Shown piece by piece: positions 1 to 11,872 of a stretch of 64,000 bases of DNA. Under the pieces are notes generated by a model, which saw only the letters and a list, made by a program, of their open reading frames with translations, ran no database searches and had not been told where the DNA came from. The stretch spans positions 454,770-518,769 of the forward strand of contig NW_006763306.1 of NCBI RefSeq assembly GCF_000218685.1. The letters are read 5' to 3'. Source of the stretch: Serpula lacrymans var. lacrymans S7.9. Its lineage: Eukaryota; Basidiomycota; Agaricomycetes; Boletales; Serpulaceae. Position 1 is the first letter of the stretch. Every line of letters begins with the position of its first letter. The position numbers and the translations under genes were made by a program.

Positions 1-464
1 CTGCCCGGACCGGTTGTTGTTGTCACCCAGGAAGGTGGTAACTTGATAACAACTCATATTTTTCGCAGTTCACCCATACATTATTGACATTGACAGTACT
101 GATTAGCCTAGAAATTTTATATGCACTTGATCTTTATTGTAACGGTATGCTGCTTCAGTCTGGTCCGCGTTGTTTTGCAACAGGAGACGGTCTAATTTTG
201 GTGTCTCAAATGGCAGTCAGTGACTGTACGAATTTAGTAGTTTTTGCTGGTCAAGGCTACCTATAAGAAAAGTGTTTACATGGAATCAAAGCGTAGTAAA
301 CAATACATCCATCATTACAATAAATCATCTCTCGAGTCGAACAGACTTATCCCAGTATGTAAGCTTTAAGTTACTGGCACTAAGTAGGGAATGTGTCATT
401 TGACAAACACAGCAGCGAAAAATAAAAACACAACACACCTGGGGGGAAATCCACTTCTTCGTCA
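1..464. other. 3' flank of the monooxygenase gene, no gene seen
   Basis: AT-rich sequence downstream of the minus-strand monooxygenase. The only open frame (84-266, plus strand, 60 codons) has no family resemblance and no flanking splice-linked exons. I see no gene here. Confidence 0.6.
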
Positions 465-2961
465 CTAAGATACCATGCCCCTGTAAAAAGCGTCATAAAT
501 GCAATGTAATGATAACAAAACTACCGCCAAATACTCACTGTCGCCCACCATATGTTTCTCGTTGTAGGTATACCCGTTTCCGAGCCAGTGGAAGCGATTC
601 TTGACATCACCGAGATATTCATAGTTGTAGTCTTCCCAGCGAGGACGTTCGAATGCTCGTGCAGCATGCAAAGATGATCCTGGCCAGAGACCAACTACGC
701 GACCCTCCACCTTTCCAACTTTGTACCATGAGCGACACTTAGCACTGTAGACGGTCTACAAATATCTCAGTCTCACCGCAACGTCCATGAGTTAAACAAC
801 TTACCTTCGGGAAGTAGTGCTCAAGGTACTGATCAAAATCAGCGACAGCCTCCTTCTTTACCTCGATACTCTTCAGCCTTTCGCGCTGCATCTTCAAAAC
901 GGCAGCAGCAGCATATTCGATTGCACGCTCAATGATTATGAGCAATGAGCCGGCCCCAATGATTGAATTTGGCCCAAGACTATTAAACCAGTTCGGAAAA
1001 CCATCGGTGCAGAGGGAGAGATATGTTTCTGGGTGTGGTTTGTATCGGTCTTGTAACGTTCTTCCGCCTCTCCCGATGACAGGGAAAGGATATTGGAAAT
1101 CAGTGTCGTAGCCTGCCAGGTATACAGCACCAAGTTTAGGAACCTTCGGGGAACAATGCGACTAGAAGCTCACCAGTAGCACAGATAAGGATGTCAAGGT
1201 CATAATGTTGACCATCGGGAGTTTCCAAGCCAGTCGGAGTGACCCGTTTGATGTCCTTGGGAACAAAGTCCACCTACATAAAGTCAATTGAAATCAGTCA
1301 TATGCACGCTTATCATAAGAAAAGAACCAACATTATCTTCAGTGAGCGCCTCGAGGTATCCGGGACCAGGAGTCAACCTCCTACACGTCACCGGGAAATC
1401 GGGTGTGACTATTTTTAAACTGGATAATTGAATCTTAAAAGGGATAATCATGAACTCGTACTGTGGTCAGCGATCCACGGTTTTTTCTCAAGACGCTTGA
1501 GCATATCCTCCCTGAAAGCTTTGCGAGCCTGAGCCTCCTTCTCACTGCCTTGTATCGTGGAAGAATGGTTTGACTGCTGATTGTGAGAAGAGAAATCACC
1601 ACACGTAAGAGAAAAAACGCACGTTTAGCTCTTCTTCCAATTCACGCCTGAACTCCTTGTAAAATATGGGATCCTTGAATGCTTGCCTGTCCTCGTCGCT
1701 AAAACTATCTGTAGCGATAAATGAGTCACATATAGTGCAGAACAGGTTACGAAGACTCACAATTTGCAGCCTCCGGATCGCGCTTCATCATTTCAGAAAG
1801 TTTCTCTGTTAAGAATGGTGTCGCAAGCCACGTCTTGCCACGAACAAAGTTATAGAGATGGCCGACATATGGCTGAAGAGCAGGAACCATCTGTATGGCT
1901 GAGGAACCCTAAATTTGCAGTCATAATGTGCTCTTAGAAGCTGAGCCAGAACACTTTTTGCCTTACCACGCCAATGACCCCAACCTTTTTATCTTTCCAG
2001 TCCTTCGCACCCTCCCTCCAGTCGTCAGTGTCCCATCCGGCAGAATGCATCAATTTCCCCTTGAAGTCGTGTAGACCCTCGATATTTGGCCAGGACCACC
2101 TGCTTATTCCACCAGCACAACACAACACAAAGTCTGCAACATCTTCTATCTCTTCCATGCGTGGGTGCTCGGCAGTGGAATCCACTGCTGGACGACGGAA
2201 TTTAAGATACCACTTCCCTTCCTTTTCGTCATATCGTGCGTGTATTAGTTCGTGCTGAAGTTTGATGTAACGCATGAGCTGGTACTTGTCCGTGATGCGC
2301 TGTACGTGAGCGCGGATTTCTGGACCTGGAGCATAGAAAGAAGACCATTCTGTCTAAAATATGATTCAATAACCCTGTTATATATCTCGAGATAGAGGTA
2401 CCAACATTCGCTTCGAAGGTGAGTTGGTACTTCAAATTTAATGTCAGACCTCATTACATATAAACAAGCAAATATTTACACAATGCGATGGTGCATCACA
2501 CGACAGTCCCTACAGACACACAGCGCAATGAACGTCGATCTATCAGTAGAGGTCAATTTGATCGGGGGAAAGTATTCACCGGATACCTATTGGAATACCA
2601 GGTTCCACCAACACCAGCATTCTTCTCGTAAATCGTAAGGTCTATGTTCTTAATGCGCTGAGGAAACCTACCAACCGAATAAGTATTTTCTCGAACAAGC
2701 ATTCCTGGATACGAACCTGATTCCAGCAGTGATGCCGCTGTAACCAGCACCTATGACAATGACTTTCATAGGTCTTTCTTCATCTATCGCGAAGTCGCCT
2801 AAATTATACGGTACAGTCTTGTCCACCGAATCTGCCCCATTCTGCTGTTCCTCTGTCCCATTCACAACGCCATTTTTGCCGTTCACGCCACCAGACGCGG
2901 CTTTCGTCGACTTGAGCGTTGAGAAGACGCTGCTGAAACTACGACTGAGTGAAGGTGCCAT
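465..2961 (-). CDS. Baeyer-Villiger-type flavin monooxygenase, multi-exon
   Basis: FAD- and NADPH-dependent monooxygenase expected to insert oxygen into ketones or oxygenate a soft nucleophile; the substrate cannot be told. Seen in order: the FAD Rossmann motif GAGYSGITAG near residue 75, then after an intron YEKNAGVGGTWYSNRYP, a fingerprint FKGKLMHSAGWD that fits the Baeyer-Villiger pattern FxGxxxHxxxW(P/D), and a second Rossmann start GVIGVGSSAIQ for NADPH. A C-terminal exon reads GKVEGRVVGLWPGSSLHAAR. I chose the ATG at 2961 because the frame further upstream opens only with TTG. The first ~50 residues are Ser/Asn-rich. The last intron probably ends at a TTTTTACAG acceptor, giving a stop at 465; a different acceptor would extend the end slightly. 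At least seven short introns are needed. No pathway neighbours are visible. Confidence 0.87.
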
Positions 2962-4523
2962 CTGGTATACAAGAGTGTCCAATCGTTACCTTCCACAAGA
3001 AAGAGTTATATAGTCATTCCTGGTAGAACTATTTGGCGTTTCAAGAAGGAAAAACCCACGTATTGACTGATTTAGGGAGACATATGAATTGGGTTACGGT
3101 ATGGAACATCACGATTCTGCTCATGGGTAAAGCCGTGAGTAAGAGTTGTATGCATGAAGACAAAGTTCCTATTCGTCCTTGGAAGAAAATGCGGCCTTGT
3201 GTGGTCGCTGCGGTGTTCGGTTCGAGCGTGACCCATGGGTGTATCTTTATGACGTACAATGAAAGAAAGTCCTAAACAAGCTGTTGACGAGATCCACAAA
3301 TTTTCATGTTGTAGAATGGGGCTCACTGGTATCCGGAAATATCTCCCTCTTCACTCAATGTCTCTAATTACTCATGTGGTGAGCATTGTGCCGGCTTCCT
3401 AAAAATCGACCAATCTAGAATGCAAATATTTCCCCTTTTAATTTGGAAATTTTGAGACTCATATGTACATGTGGAAATGGAAATTTGGGACTTACGCCTG
3501 CTCAGCAGGTTTGTTGGGAAGGGAAAACAACCTTTAGTTTGACGGATAGACTCAAAAAGTTATGTTATACGTAAAACTTACAGTGTTCATTAACTCATGT
3601 TATCATGTCGAGAAGAGCTCCCATGCTCGCTCTCAGTAGTGAAGTACTTCCCCTTCAAGTTCGTCAAATCCGAACCGCTCCGCACGCACCACGCCTGGTC
3701 GTACAGCTTCGTTCTCCACCCGATTACCGGAGAAGATAACAGAAAATTCGTTTCTGGATATTCGCAGCAGACTTGACCCCGCCACCTCCGATATCGATAG
3801 AAAAGAGAAGCGGGAGGCATCCTCAACGGAGATAGCGACAACGGTACCAAAAATAATACCTCGAAGGTGGCGATAATGAGGGAACTTTTTTCAAAAAGCA
3901 GAATGCGTATGACTGATATCTTCTTAGTTTGTGATCGCCGATGAAGCGACTTGAACCAGTCTCACAAATGCCATATAGCAACAGATGACAAAGGAATCAG
4001 GTCTAGGTCCAGCAAGAGGTCCAGGGTAAAATATTGAAGGCTTGACCATCTATGAGTTCGCATTGATTGATGAGAATTATGGACCTATCTCAGTGTTCTT
4101 CTTGCAAGATTCCAGTTAAGCTTCCTGGTCTTCCGAGTATGAAGAGCAAGTTAAAGAGGCTCTTTTAAGTTGGTTAGATTGGTTTTGACAGGCACGTGCA
4201 ACAGAAAAGTCACGTGCACGACGCGCTCAAAATCTTGGAGAAATCTTGTCACGAACGCTTACAGAACCTTCTCACTCAACTTTAGCAGTGTGAGTCAATT
4301 TACGTTCCATATATCGTCTATCATAACAACTTAACACTCTGGCCCTTCGTGCACCCAGGACAACGTACAAGGAACAAGAGAACTTGCAAAAATCTGCTTC
4401 AATTCACCTACTTCAAGGTAAAGGCCTTGTCATTTTTAGATCTACTCTTCTTCAATTCCGTATTGAGGCTTGATGTTCAAGTATTCAGGGCATATATTTG
4501 CTCCAGGTTCTATATTACTCTGA
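2962..4523. other. intergenic region, no gene seen
   Basis: About 1.5 kb between the divergently arranged monooxygenase and F-box genes. Open frames here (for example 3590-3850 minus and 3033-3275 plus) overlap on both strands and show no domain signature. The part nearest 2962 should hold the monooxygenase promoter. The part before 4523 may hold an unrecognised first exon of the F-box gene. Confidence 0.5.
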
Positions 4524-6095
4524 TCACCCTTGCCACCTCGTAGTGGAACGGACGACGATAGCTCGTATGCAACCATTATACCAGCGATAGTGACTTTGGA
4601 AAACAAAGAAAGAGATCTCCTTCGTCAGTTAGTACAAGTTCAGGATTCTTTGAAAGCGACACGTTATCTGCTGCGGGAGTTGAAAAGTAGTGAGGTTGCG
4701 AGAATATCGTACGTTTCTCGCATCCCCGTGGAACTGTTGGCCTCCATCTTCAAGTATGGGGTCACGTTTTCGTTGAAAGGCAGGAGGTTCGAGCTTTTGG
4801 TCTCTCATGTATGCCATAGATGGAGGCACCTCGTCATCAACACGCCATCCCTTTGGACTGTGCTGCGCATATACCCACACTGTTCATCTAATTTGGTGAC
4901 ATTGTACTGCAAACGATCCCAAAATCTCCCTTTGGACATACTTTATGAAGCTACGGATTTTAAAGACCCTGGTGAAGAAAGCAAGGCCCTCAGCTCACAA
5001 GTCGCAGACTGCAATCGAACGACACCCCTGATTATTGCTTGCATTCATCGTTGGAAGAAATTGCATATTTCTACGTTCGAATACCTCGGGTATCACGTCT
5101 TTTCCAGCTTCGCTGACTTGTATGCGCCACTCTCGGAAGACTTGTCTCTATCCTTGGTCGATGATGAGTATGCCTTTAAACCGATAGATGGTCCCACTGG
5201 ACCAAAGCTATTTCTGTTAGCGGGGGACATCCCTAGCCTAGCTTCGCTCAAGCTCCACTCTTTAAAGGGAAACCTCTCGGTCATTCCAACAGAAAGCCAT
5301 ATCTTAACTTCATTAACGCTGTCACACACCACTAACGAGGAACTTGTCATCATGAAGTACAAGGACTTTCGTTCCTTACTTTCTGCTTTACCCGGACTTC
5401 TCAATTTAGAGATAACTGGCTGCCCCGTCTTTCGACCACCTAAAGCATCCCTTAGCTCCTATGGGCGACCACTCAGTGAGAACCCTAACTGTATCCTGAT
5501 GCCAAGCTTGCGGTCACTCGTCTTCAGAGATGCCCCCCCAGGAATCATGGTAGATCCGTTGGTCGACCTTATTATAGCCCCAAATCTAGAACACTTAGGT
5601 CTTCTATTCGAGGATGGCAAAAATACTTTGACTTGCTAGCATGCAACGCTGAATCCAGACCTTGCCTTCCCTTGCTAAAATCACTGACACTTACTGGTGG
5701 ACATCAATCTTGGGAATTTGCACACAGCGTCGCACTCAGTTTCCCCACGATTGAACATCTCACTTTTGGCAATGGATGTTCGGCGTACATTTCTACGGAC
5801 TTTAGAGAAGAATGTTCCCGCACAAATCGGTTTCGACCCAACTTTTGGTATTGAATGCTCCCTTTGGCCTGAACTTCGCAAGATTGAGTTTCACGAGCCT
5901 TGCCTTGACTGGCTTGTCCTCTCCGAGTTCTTGAGAAAACGAAAGGCCAATAATCAACCTCTGGAGACCCTGCGTTTGTGCCATACTTGGGAGGAAGACA
6001 TGTTAGACGTTTTTCCGATGTTGGTGGCATCGCTGGAGAGGTACGTTAAAGTCGAATTAATTGTCATAAGGGACGAGGAGGATCTGGTAAAATAA
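4524..6095 (+). pseudogene. F-box/LRR-like gene, frame disrupted
   Basis: F-box-type substrate adaptor of SCF ubiquitin ligases by resemblance. After a short coiled coil (LENKERDLLRQLVQVQDSLK) there is an F-box-like stretch (SRIPVELLASIFKYG, then SHVCHRWRHLVINTPSLWT), followed by leucine-rich repeats such as LPGLLNLEITGCP and LEHLGLLF. The frame is broken twice. Just after an A5 run at 5619-5623 it hits TAG at 5637-5639, while the -1 frame continues with LLACNAESRPCLPLLKSLTL. That frame hands back to the first somewhere around 5790-5850 and runs to the stop at 6095. No in-frame ATG opens the first block, so exon 1 is either missing or upstream. This could be a young pseudogene, or a real gene with sequence errors, at least one of them in a homopolymer. 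Confidence 0.62.
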
Positions 6096-6586
6096 TCTTC
6101 AACGTGGAGACTGTGAGTATTACTTATCAATTATCTCTACAGATTTGAAGGAGCCCCCAACGAACTTGCCCTTTGTAAAGTCATCTTGCCCTTGTTGCTA
6201 TCATCATAGATCCCAGTATTTTCTTGCACGTTTCACTTTGTACGAATAGCGGCTGAATGAAGATACCTCTTTACCGATACTTTCCAACATACCGGATGCC
6301 CCTAGCCCACACGTCCCGGGAAACTTTGATTCCAAAACCAAGGAACTGTACAACCCGTCTACTGAACACCCTTATTGCACTGGTGAAACGTATGGGACTC
6401 AGTACCAGTCACATTAGGATTTAAAAAGCACAAGTGGTTTTGTATCAAACGAGATGAAGATGGCTAAGCGGTGCCGCGGACATTTATTGCCACATGACGC
6501 AGCCGCGTCTGACTCCGATAAAACATTTTCCCACAGTAAGGCTTTCTACAATCATTTGAGTTTCTGCAATTTCTCCACCAACGACG
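6096..6586. other. intergenic region upstream of the splicing-factor gene
   Basis: Just under 500 bases with no supported gene. The plus-strand open frame beginning at 6454 runs out of frame into the next gene and is most likely its 5' leader. Confidence 0.5.
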
Positions 6587-7990
6587 ATGTCCTCGCAGCT
6601 TTCAGCGACGAGCAAGGTCTCGTTTACGATTCGCCGTCCGACGCCTGTCTCTCGGGCCACATCCTCTGGCGCCGACTCAGACTCTGGCTCGTTTAAAGTC
6701 CCTTCTCTTCCTCGTCATCTCACCACAGATTCTGGTACCGGCAGTCCCCTCGCCCGCGATGGCGGCGCATCTCCAAAGCGCACCTACAGCGAGCACAGGT
6801 ACGAAGACGACTCTAGCGATGAGGAGGATGATAGGATTCAAGACGAGCTCGTGACCGGATTCGACGAGTTTGGTGTACAGCGGTGTGTTCCATTCTCTTC
6901 TGCTCCTTTTTCTTCAGGTCCTCAGCTTACAAAAGCCTCCTGTCGCTGTAATTCCATTCCTATTTTGAATTATAGCCTATATGAAAGGAAGAAGAAACAA
7001 GAAGGTCCGCTTGTTATCGCACCTTTGCAGAACAAGGATTGGCGCGAGTTGGCACGAAAAAGAAAGAGTGCGAAGCAATATGTCCCTGCGTCTGCTGCTG
7101 CACAAACCGGAAAGGATGGCAGTGTAGGTGGGCTCGGTACGAGAGATACGATTAACTCGGGACCAGTGAAAGCCGGGCTGCAGGTGAAGAGGGTCAAATT
7201 GGAGACAGAAGTTGGCAGTAATGGCAGCGCAATAAAAATGGAAGAGGTAGAGACCGTGGTTCACGAACAGGAAAGTGTAAAAATGGAGGTGGAGGAAACA
7301 GAAGACCAAAGGGCCCTTCGCGCTCTCCTTTCGCAAACAGACGGTCAACCCATAGATGAAAATACTGTCGACATCATAGAGACACCCCTCTCTGAAACAG
7401 ACGCATATAAGCAAGACGTGTCTGAACTTCCAGAGAGTGCATCGCTAGACGCCTATACGCGGATACCTGTATCACAATTCGGGGCCGCGATGCTTAGAGG
7501 GATGGGTTGGAAAGAGGGGACGCCCGCTTCGAGGACTATGGCGAATGGGAAGAAGGCAATGGTAGAGCCATGGCTGCCTACTGCAAGGCCTGCTCTACTT
7601 GGTCTCGGAGCGAAGGAAAGAGAAGTGTTGGATGATGGATCGGCTTCGAAAGGAGGGAAGGGGAAGAAAAGGCCCGAAAAGCGATATGTACCCGTGATAA
7701 AGCGAGAGAAGGATGGAGAAAGTAGAGCACTGTCGCCATCGCCGCGTGCCGGGTCGAAGTCGGGTTCGGCAACAGGCTCTGGCAAAGTGTCTCGACGGAG
7801 CTCGAGATCACCTTCAAGAAGGAGAGAGACGGATCGACACCGTGATAGAGACAGAGATCGTCGCGAAGATTACCGCGAAGACGACCGCGACAGGAGAAGG
7901 GAGCGTGATTATTCTACAGATGGTAAAAGGGACTCTAGTCGGCGAAGGAGTGACAAGTCTGACGAAAGGCGGGATAGAGAGCGGCGGTAA
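6587..7990 (+). CDS. Spp2/GPKOW-like G-patch splicing factor
   Basis: Predicted nuclear spliceosome factor of the Spp2/GPKOW/MOS2 group, whose G-patch activates the DEAH helicase Prp2 in yeast. The start is ATG 6587. One 93-base intron (6883-6975) fits: exon 1 ends in the codon for R of FGVQR and exon 2 continues LYERKKKQEGPLVI, giving about 436 residues. Visible are a Ser-rich N-terminus, an acidic block DDSSDEEDD, the conserved KDWRELARKRK region, and the G-patch IPVSQFGAAMLRGMGWKEGT with ARPALLGLGA after it. A C-terminal RS/RD-rich tail (SRRSSRSPSRRRETDRHRDR and on) resembles SR-type splicing proteins. Reading through the intron keeps the frame open, so intron retention would add 31 residues rather than stop translation. 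Confidence 0.85.
   Translation: MSSQLSATSKVSFTIRRPTPVSRATSSGADSDSGSFKVPSLPRHLTTDSGTGSPLARDGGASPKRTYSEHRYEDDSSDEEDDRIQDELVTGFDEFGVQRCVPFSSAPFSSGPQLTKASCRCNSIPILNYSLYERKKKQEGPLVIAPLQNKDWRELARKRKSAKQYVPASAAAQTGKDGSVGGLGTRDTINSGPVKAGLQVKRVKLETEVGSNGSAIKMEEVETVVHEQESVKMEVEETEDQRALRALLSQTDGQPIDENTVDIIETPLSETDAYKQDVSELPESASLDAYTRIPVSQFGAAMLRGMGWKEGTPASRTMANGKKAMVEPWLPTARPALLGLGAKEREVLDDGSASKGGKGKKRPEKRYVPVIKREKDGESRALSPSPRAGSKSGSATGSGKVSRRSSRSPSRRRETDRHRDRDRDRREDYREDDRDRRRERDYSTDGKRDSSRRRSDKSDERRDRERR
6883..6975 (+). other. frame-preserving intron in the Spp2-like gene
   Basis: The donor is CG|GTGTGTTCC and the acceptor ATTATAG|CC. Its length of 93 is divisible by three and it contains no in-frame stop, so both spliced and retained forms would be translatable. 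Confidence 0.6.
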
Positions 7991-9120
7991 TATTAATGTG
8001 GTACGCAGTTTCTTGGTGTCAAAGTGTACATGGTGTCGGTCTGATGTACTGGATCATCCATTTGATTTGATACGGGTCAGACACTTGGTGTACTGTATCT
8101 TAATAGTGATGTAACAAGAATATCAATCACTATTAGTAGCGCATGTATGCGTAAGGGAATAAGTCTAGATCATTTTATTGTGCCTCTGGTATATCAATCT
8201 GGTGAGTGTTGTCGACTTTCACACATGCCTGGTCCGGTCACAGGATGCCTGAACTTTCAGCTGTTGTAAAGGAGACACTCCTTATTGACGGATACCACGA
8301 TGTTTGGCTTACCATCTGACTTTCCCCCCTTTTTCTTGAGGGCGGGGGATGTAGCAATTGCATTATCATCATTGCAGTCCTCGAGAAAATGTCATTGCAG
8401 CCTTTGGCATATATCCGATATTATTGACCTCGCTAGAAGTTCGCTGTTGGTCACACCAAGTCAGATCTTACTATGTTCAAGTCGTGATAACTTTTCATAG
8501 CGATGATATTCCTGTCTCGATAAAATTTCGTCATCAACCGTCAAATTATTCGACTACAAAGAAGAGGAGATACGTTCACCATCCGCCTACTCAGCTCCTT
8601 CCCCAAGGGAATGGTTAGATTCGGCGAGTTCATACATGGGAGGAACGTAAAGATATATCAGATAACAGTTTATATATAGGTCACCTTTCTCCCATTGGAG
8701 TTAAGATACACTTCGTGAAGCGCTTAGGCCCGATATGACACTCACAGAAGCTCTGGAAAACACCAGTTCCATTTCACCCCACTGGAGGCAGTCGGCCTCC
8801 ATAACTTTATACCGTGTGTGAGAGCCAAGCGTGCCTATGCCGAGTGTCGGGCTAACTGCAGAGCTATCACCTGTTCTTGTCTATATTCGCATTATCGCGG
8901 GCGCCCGTGATAGCTCAGTCAGCCTACCTTTGGAGTTTCTCCATCTTCTTGAAGGACATGACGCCAGTGTGTTCACAGTTATATAGCGCGCCAAATGCAA
9001 ACCTTGCGGTTTTGACTTCCTCCTTTTCCGTCCCGTCTGGTCCGCTGAACATAACTGTCTACACCTCATTTTTGACAGAAAGGGATAGCTGAAGTATAAT
9101 TACATCGTGACCCGTACACA
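7991..9120. other. intergenic region, no gene seen
   Basis: About 1.1 kb between two plus-strand genes. Short open frames at 8285-8618 and 8877-9092 lack domain signatures. The sequence near 8900 (GATAGCTCAGTC) resembles a tRNA A box, but no matching B box or cloverleaf follows. Confidence 0.5.
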
Positions 9121-11460
9121 ATGGCTTCTATCGATATCCAGCGCCCCCCTGCATATCCGACTTTCAAGTAAGCAGGCTTCACTGTTATTTTCATGCGCTG
9201 GATTCTGATGCCACCGTATTTCCATAGCTTTGATCCGTCAGTTGCGCCTCCGACAAGTAAATGGGTCCCTCCCCGTTGGTGTGTAGAATTCTTCCAGTGC
9301 GAGTAGTTAAGAAATGACACCACTCCCTCTGCTTCTAGGATGGTGGAGCATGACAGTGCTCCCCAGACTCCCAAATATGCTAATGTCAATGGTTTGGGTG
9401 AGCCATGGGACCCCCGTCGACCGGTGTTCAAGGGTGTCGATCTGGTACTTATCTCCTGACATTCAGTGCTCGACTTTTACTTACTCAGATTTTTTTGGCG
9501 TAACAGACCAAGCCTGACCCACGTATCAGAGTACCTAGCGTTGAGATGAAGGCTGCCAACGGTAGCGACGACAGCGTGGTTGCCTTCGTTGATGTCAATA
9601 TCATCGACTCGACAGGGAAGGAGCCATATCATGGAGATGTCCTCGTCAAGGGCAAGCGCATCATCAGCGTCGGCGATAAGCTCTCTCCTGAGACCTTGAA
9701 AGGAGCAAGAGTCTTCCAAGGTAAAGGTCGTACACTCATGAGTGGTCTCTGTAAGCAAATCTCAATAGTTCATATTTACTAGACTATTGAACATGCCTTT
9801 CGTTCTTCAGGCGACGCTCATTCTCATATGAGCTTCAATAACTCGGAGACTATGGACGGTCTGACAAACTTGGATATCGAGGAACATACACTGTTTACCG
9901 CTCGCAGTGCACATATTTTCCTTGACTGTGGTTACACTATGTGTCGTAGGTGCTCATCTTTTCACATTTCTGTCAGCCGTTTATTGTGTTTTGTAGTGGG
10001 CGCTGCATCGGTAAAACAACGACTTGATATGGTCGTCCGAGATGCCATTAATCAAGGACAGATCCCTGGTCCGAGATACCTCGCTAATGGCCAAGAGGTA
10101 AGTATTTCATTGTGTCTGTTAATATTTCTATGCTCACGTTCCTTTCAGATGGCTCCTCCTGATGGTGCTTTGATCCCTGGTATCACAAAGTTCGTGAATG
10201 ATGCCGACGATATCGTAAAAGCCGTGAAGGTGATGGCAGGGGAAGGTGTGGATGCGGTGAGTTTCTCAGAATGAGTCTTCCTATAAGATTTTGAATGTAT
10301 ACTATAGGTTAAATTTTCGATGAGTGGAGACGAAATTCTCGATGACCTCAGGGCTGAGGATACTACTTTCCCGGACGACATGGTCGCAGCTGGTTCTGAG
10401 GTCCGTCTCGCATCAAACGTTGTATGTTTTGTCACTAACTTCGGGACCTTTGGCAGGCTGCCCATGCATGTGGAATACGTGTTTGCTCACATGCTCGCTC
10501 CGATGAATCTGTCGTCCAGTGCTTGCAATATGGCGTAGATATCATTTATCATGCGTGTACGTCCGTTGTATGACACCTATTAGATGCTCATCGAGTTAAA
10601 TCACCTGTAGCCTTCGTTTCGGACTCTACCATGCTCGCTCTCGAAGCTCAGAAAGATCGTGTCTATGTAGCTCCAACTCTGAACTTCCCTTATGCAACAG
10701 TGCATGAGGCTCAGGCCAAAGGATGTACGCACACCATGTTTATGCAGACTATTTGTGTAGGTGCTAACTGTAGTGGCCGCAACTTTTTTCAGTCCCCGTC
10801 ACAAACTCTCAGCAGACTGCGTACACCAGAGAGCTTGATATCGCGATTGCTACTATGAGGGAGATGAAGAAAAGAGGTATCAAGGTGAGATTGTAAGATG
10901 CATCTTATTTCAGTATCCCTCTGACATTTTATGACGTCTTTCAGATCATGCCTGGAGGCGACTATGGGTAAGGTCCAACACCTTCGTCTAAAGGAACTTC
11001 AGTCCTGACTGAATAATGTTTTTATTCTTACTTCAGTTTCGCCTGGACTCCTCACGGGTAAATATTATATTTGCTTCACCATTGACCATTCTGACGCGAG
11101 TCAACAGCACATATCGCGATCTCGAACATTTCGTCAAGCTGCTCGGTTACACTCCGATGGAAGCCATTCTGTCTGCAACAGCCCTCGGTGGAGAAATCAT
11201 GCTCCACCCGAACGAGCTAGGTAAAGTCCAGCCTGGGTATTACGCCGACCTCTTGCTAGTCAACGGAAACCCACTCGAGGATATTTCTTTGTTGTCCAAA
11301 CGCGAGAATCTCGATGTTATCATGATCGTAAGTGTGCTCTTCGCTGAGTGACCCGCGAACTTATTGGAGGATGGATGTTTCCCAGAATGGCAAAGTTCAT
11401 AAAGAGACGATCGGTGATCACCCTCTCCAGTATGAGCTCGAGAAGAGCCTCGCTAAGTAG
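9121..11460 (+). CDS. metal-dependent amidohydrolase (peptidase M38-like)
   Basis: Zinc-type amidohydrolase that hydrolyses an amide, peptide or cyclic amide bond; the substrate is not determinable. The ATG at 9121 opens MASIDIQRPPAYPTF. After introns come VAFVDVNIIDSTGKEPYHGD, the metal motif CDAHSH in the exon near 9811 (HxH), a possible carbamylated-Lys region VKFSMSGDE, and a His-containing strand HACGIRVCSHARS. The C-terminal half has IMPGGDYG, FAWTPHG and the typical ending LGKVQPGYYADLLLVNGNPL, closed by TAG at 11458-11460. About ten introns are needed. The order matches fungal amidohydrolases of the imidazolonepropionase/Xaa-Pro dipeptidase-like group, some of which are described as ochratoxin amidases. 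No signal peptide is seen, so it is likely cytosolic. Confidence 0.86.
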
Positions 11461-11872
11461 GAGGGGGAAATGGAGCAAAACTGAGTGACAAGGCATACAA
11501 GACCTGAATTTCGTATTCTGAATCACGAATTGAAGTCGAGTCCTTTGACTTATGCGTATGTCGCAAAAATGAAGTGGACTGTAACTTACCTCGTATGTAT
11601 TTCCGTGCTTGAACTTTACTACATGTAAAGCATTATGCAGGCCCTACTATTTATGCTCCTAGTACTTCAGTGTATCATTACTTGCCTTCCAATGACTTGC
11701 GTAAAATCGTGTACAATGAAAGACGACGTCAGAAATGAATCCCTTCTAGACAACAGATAGCAATGCGAGGTACATTTGTCCACTTGAGACCACTAGCATC
11801 TACACACACACATTAATTATTCGTCATTGTTTCTACCAAAAGTCGTTTAGTGTCCTACAGAATTGATGAGTA
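11461..11872. other. convergent 3' flanks, no gene seen
   Basis: About 400 bases between the 3' ends of the amidohydrolase (+) and aspartic protease (-). AT-rich, with no open frame that looks coding. It should hold both polyadenylation regions. Confidence 0.55.

Noticed and set aside
2668..2982. Upstream start for the monooxygenase at 2982
   Set aside because: The first codon there is TTG; the first in-frame ATG is at 2961.
8890..8930. tRNA-like A box (GATAGCTCAGTC)
   Set aside because: No B box or acceptor-stem complement follows within 90 bases.
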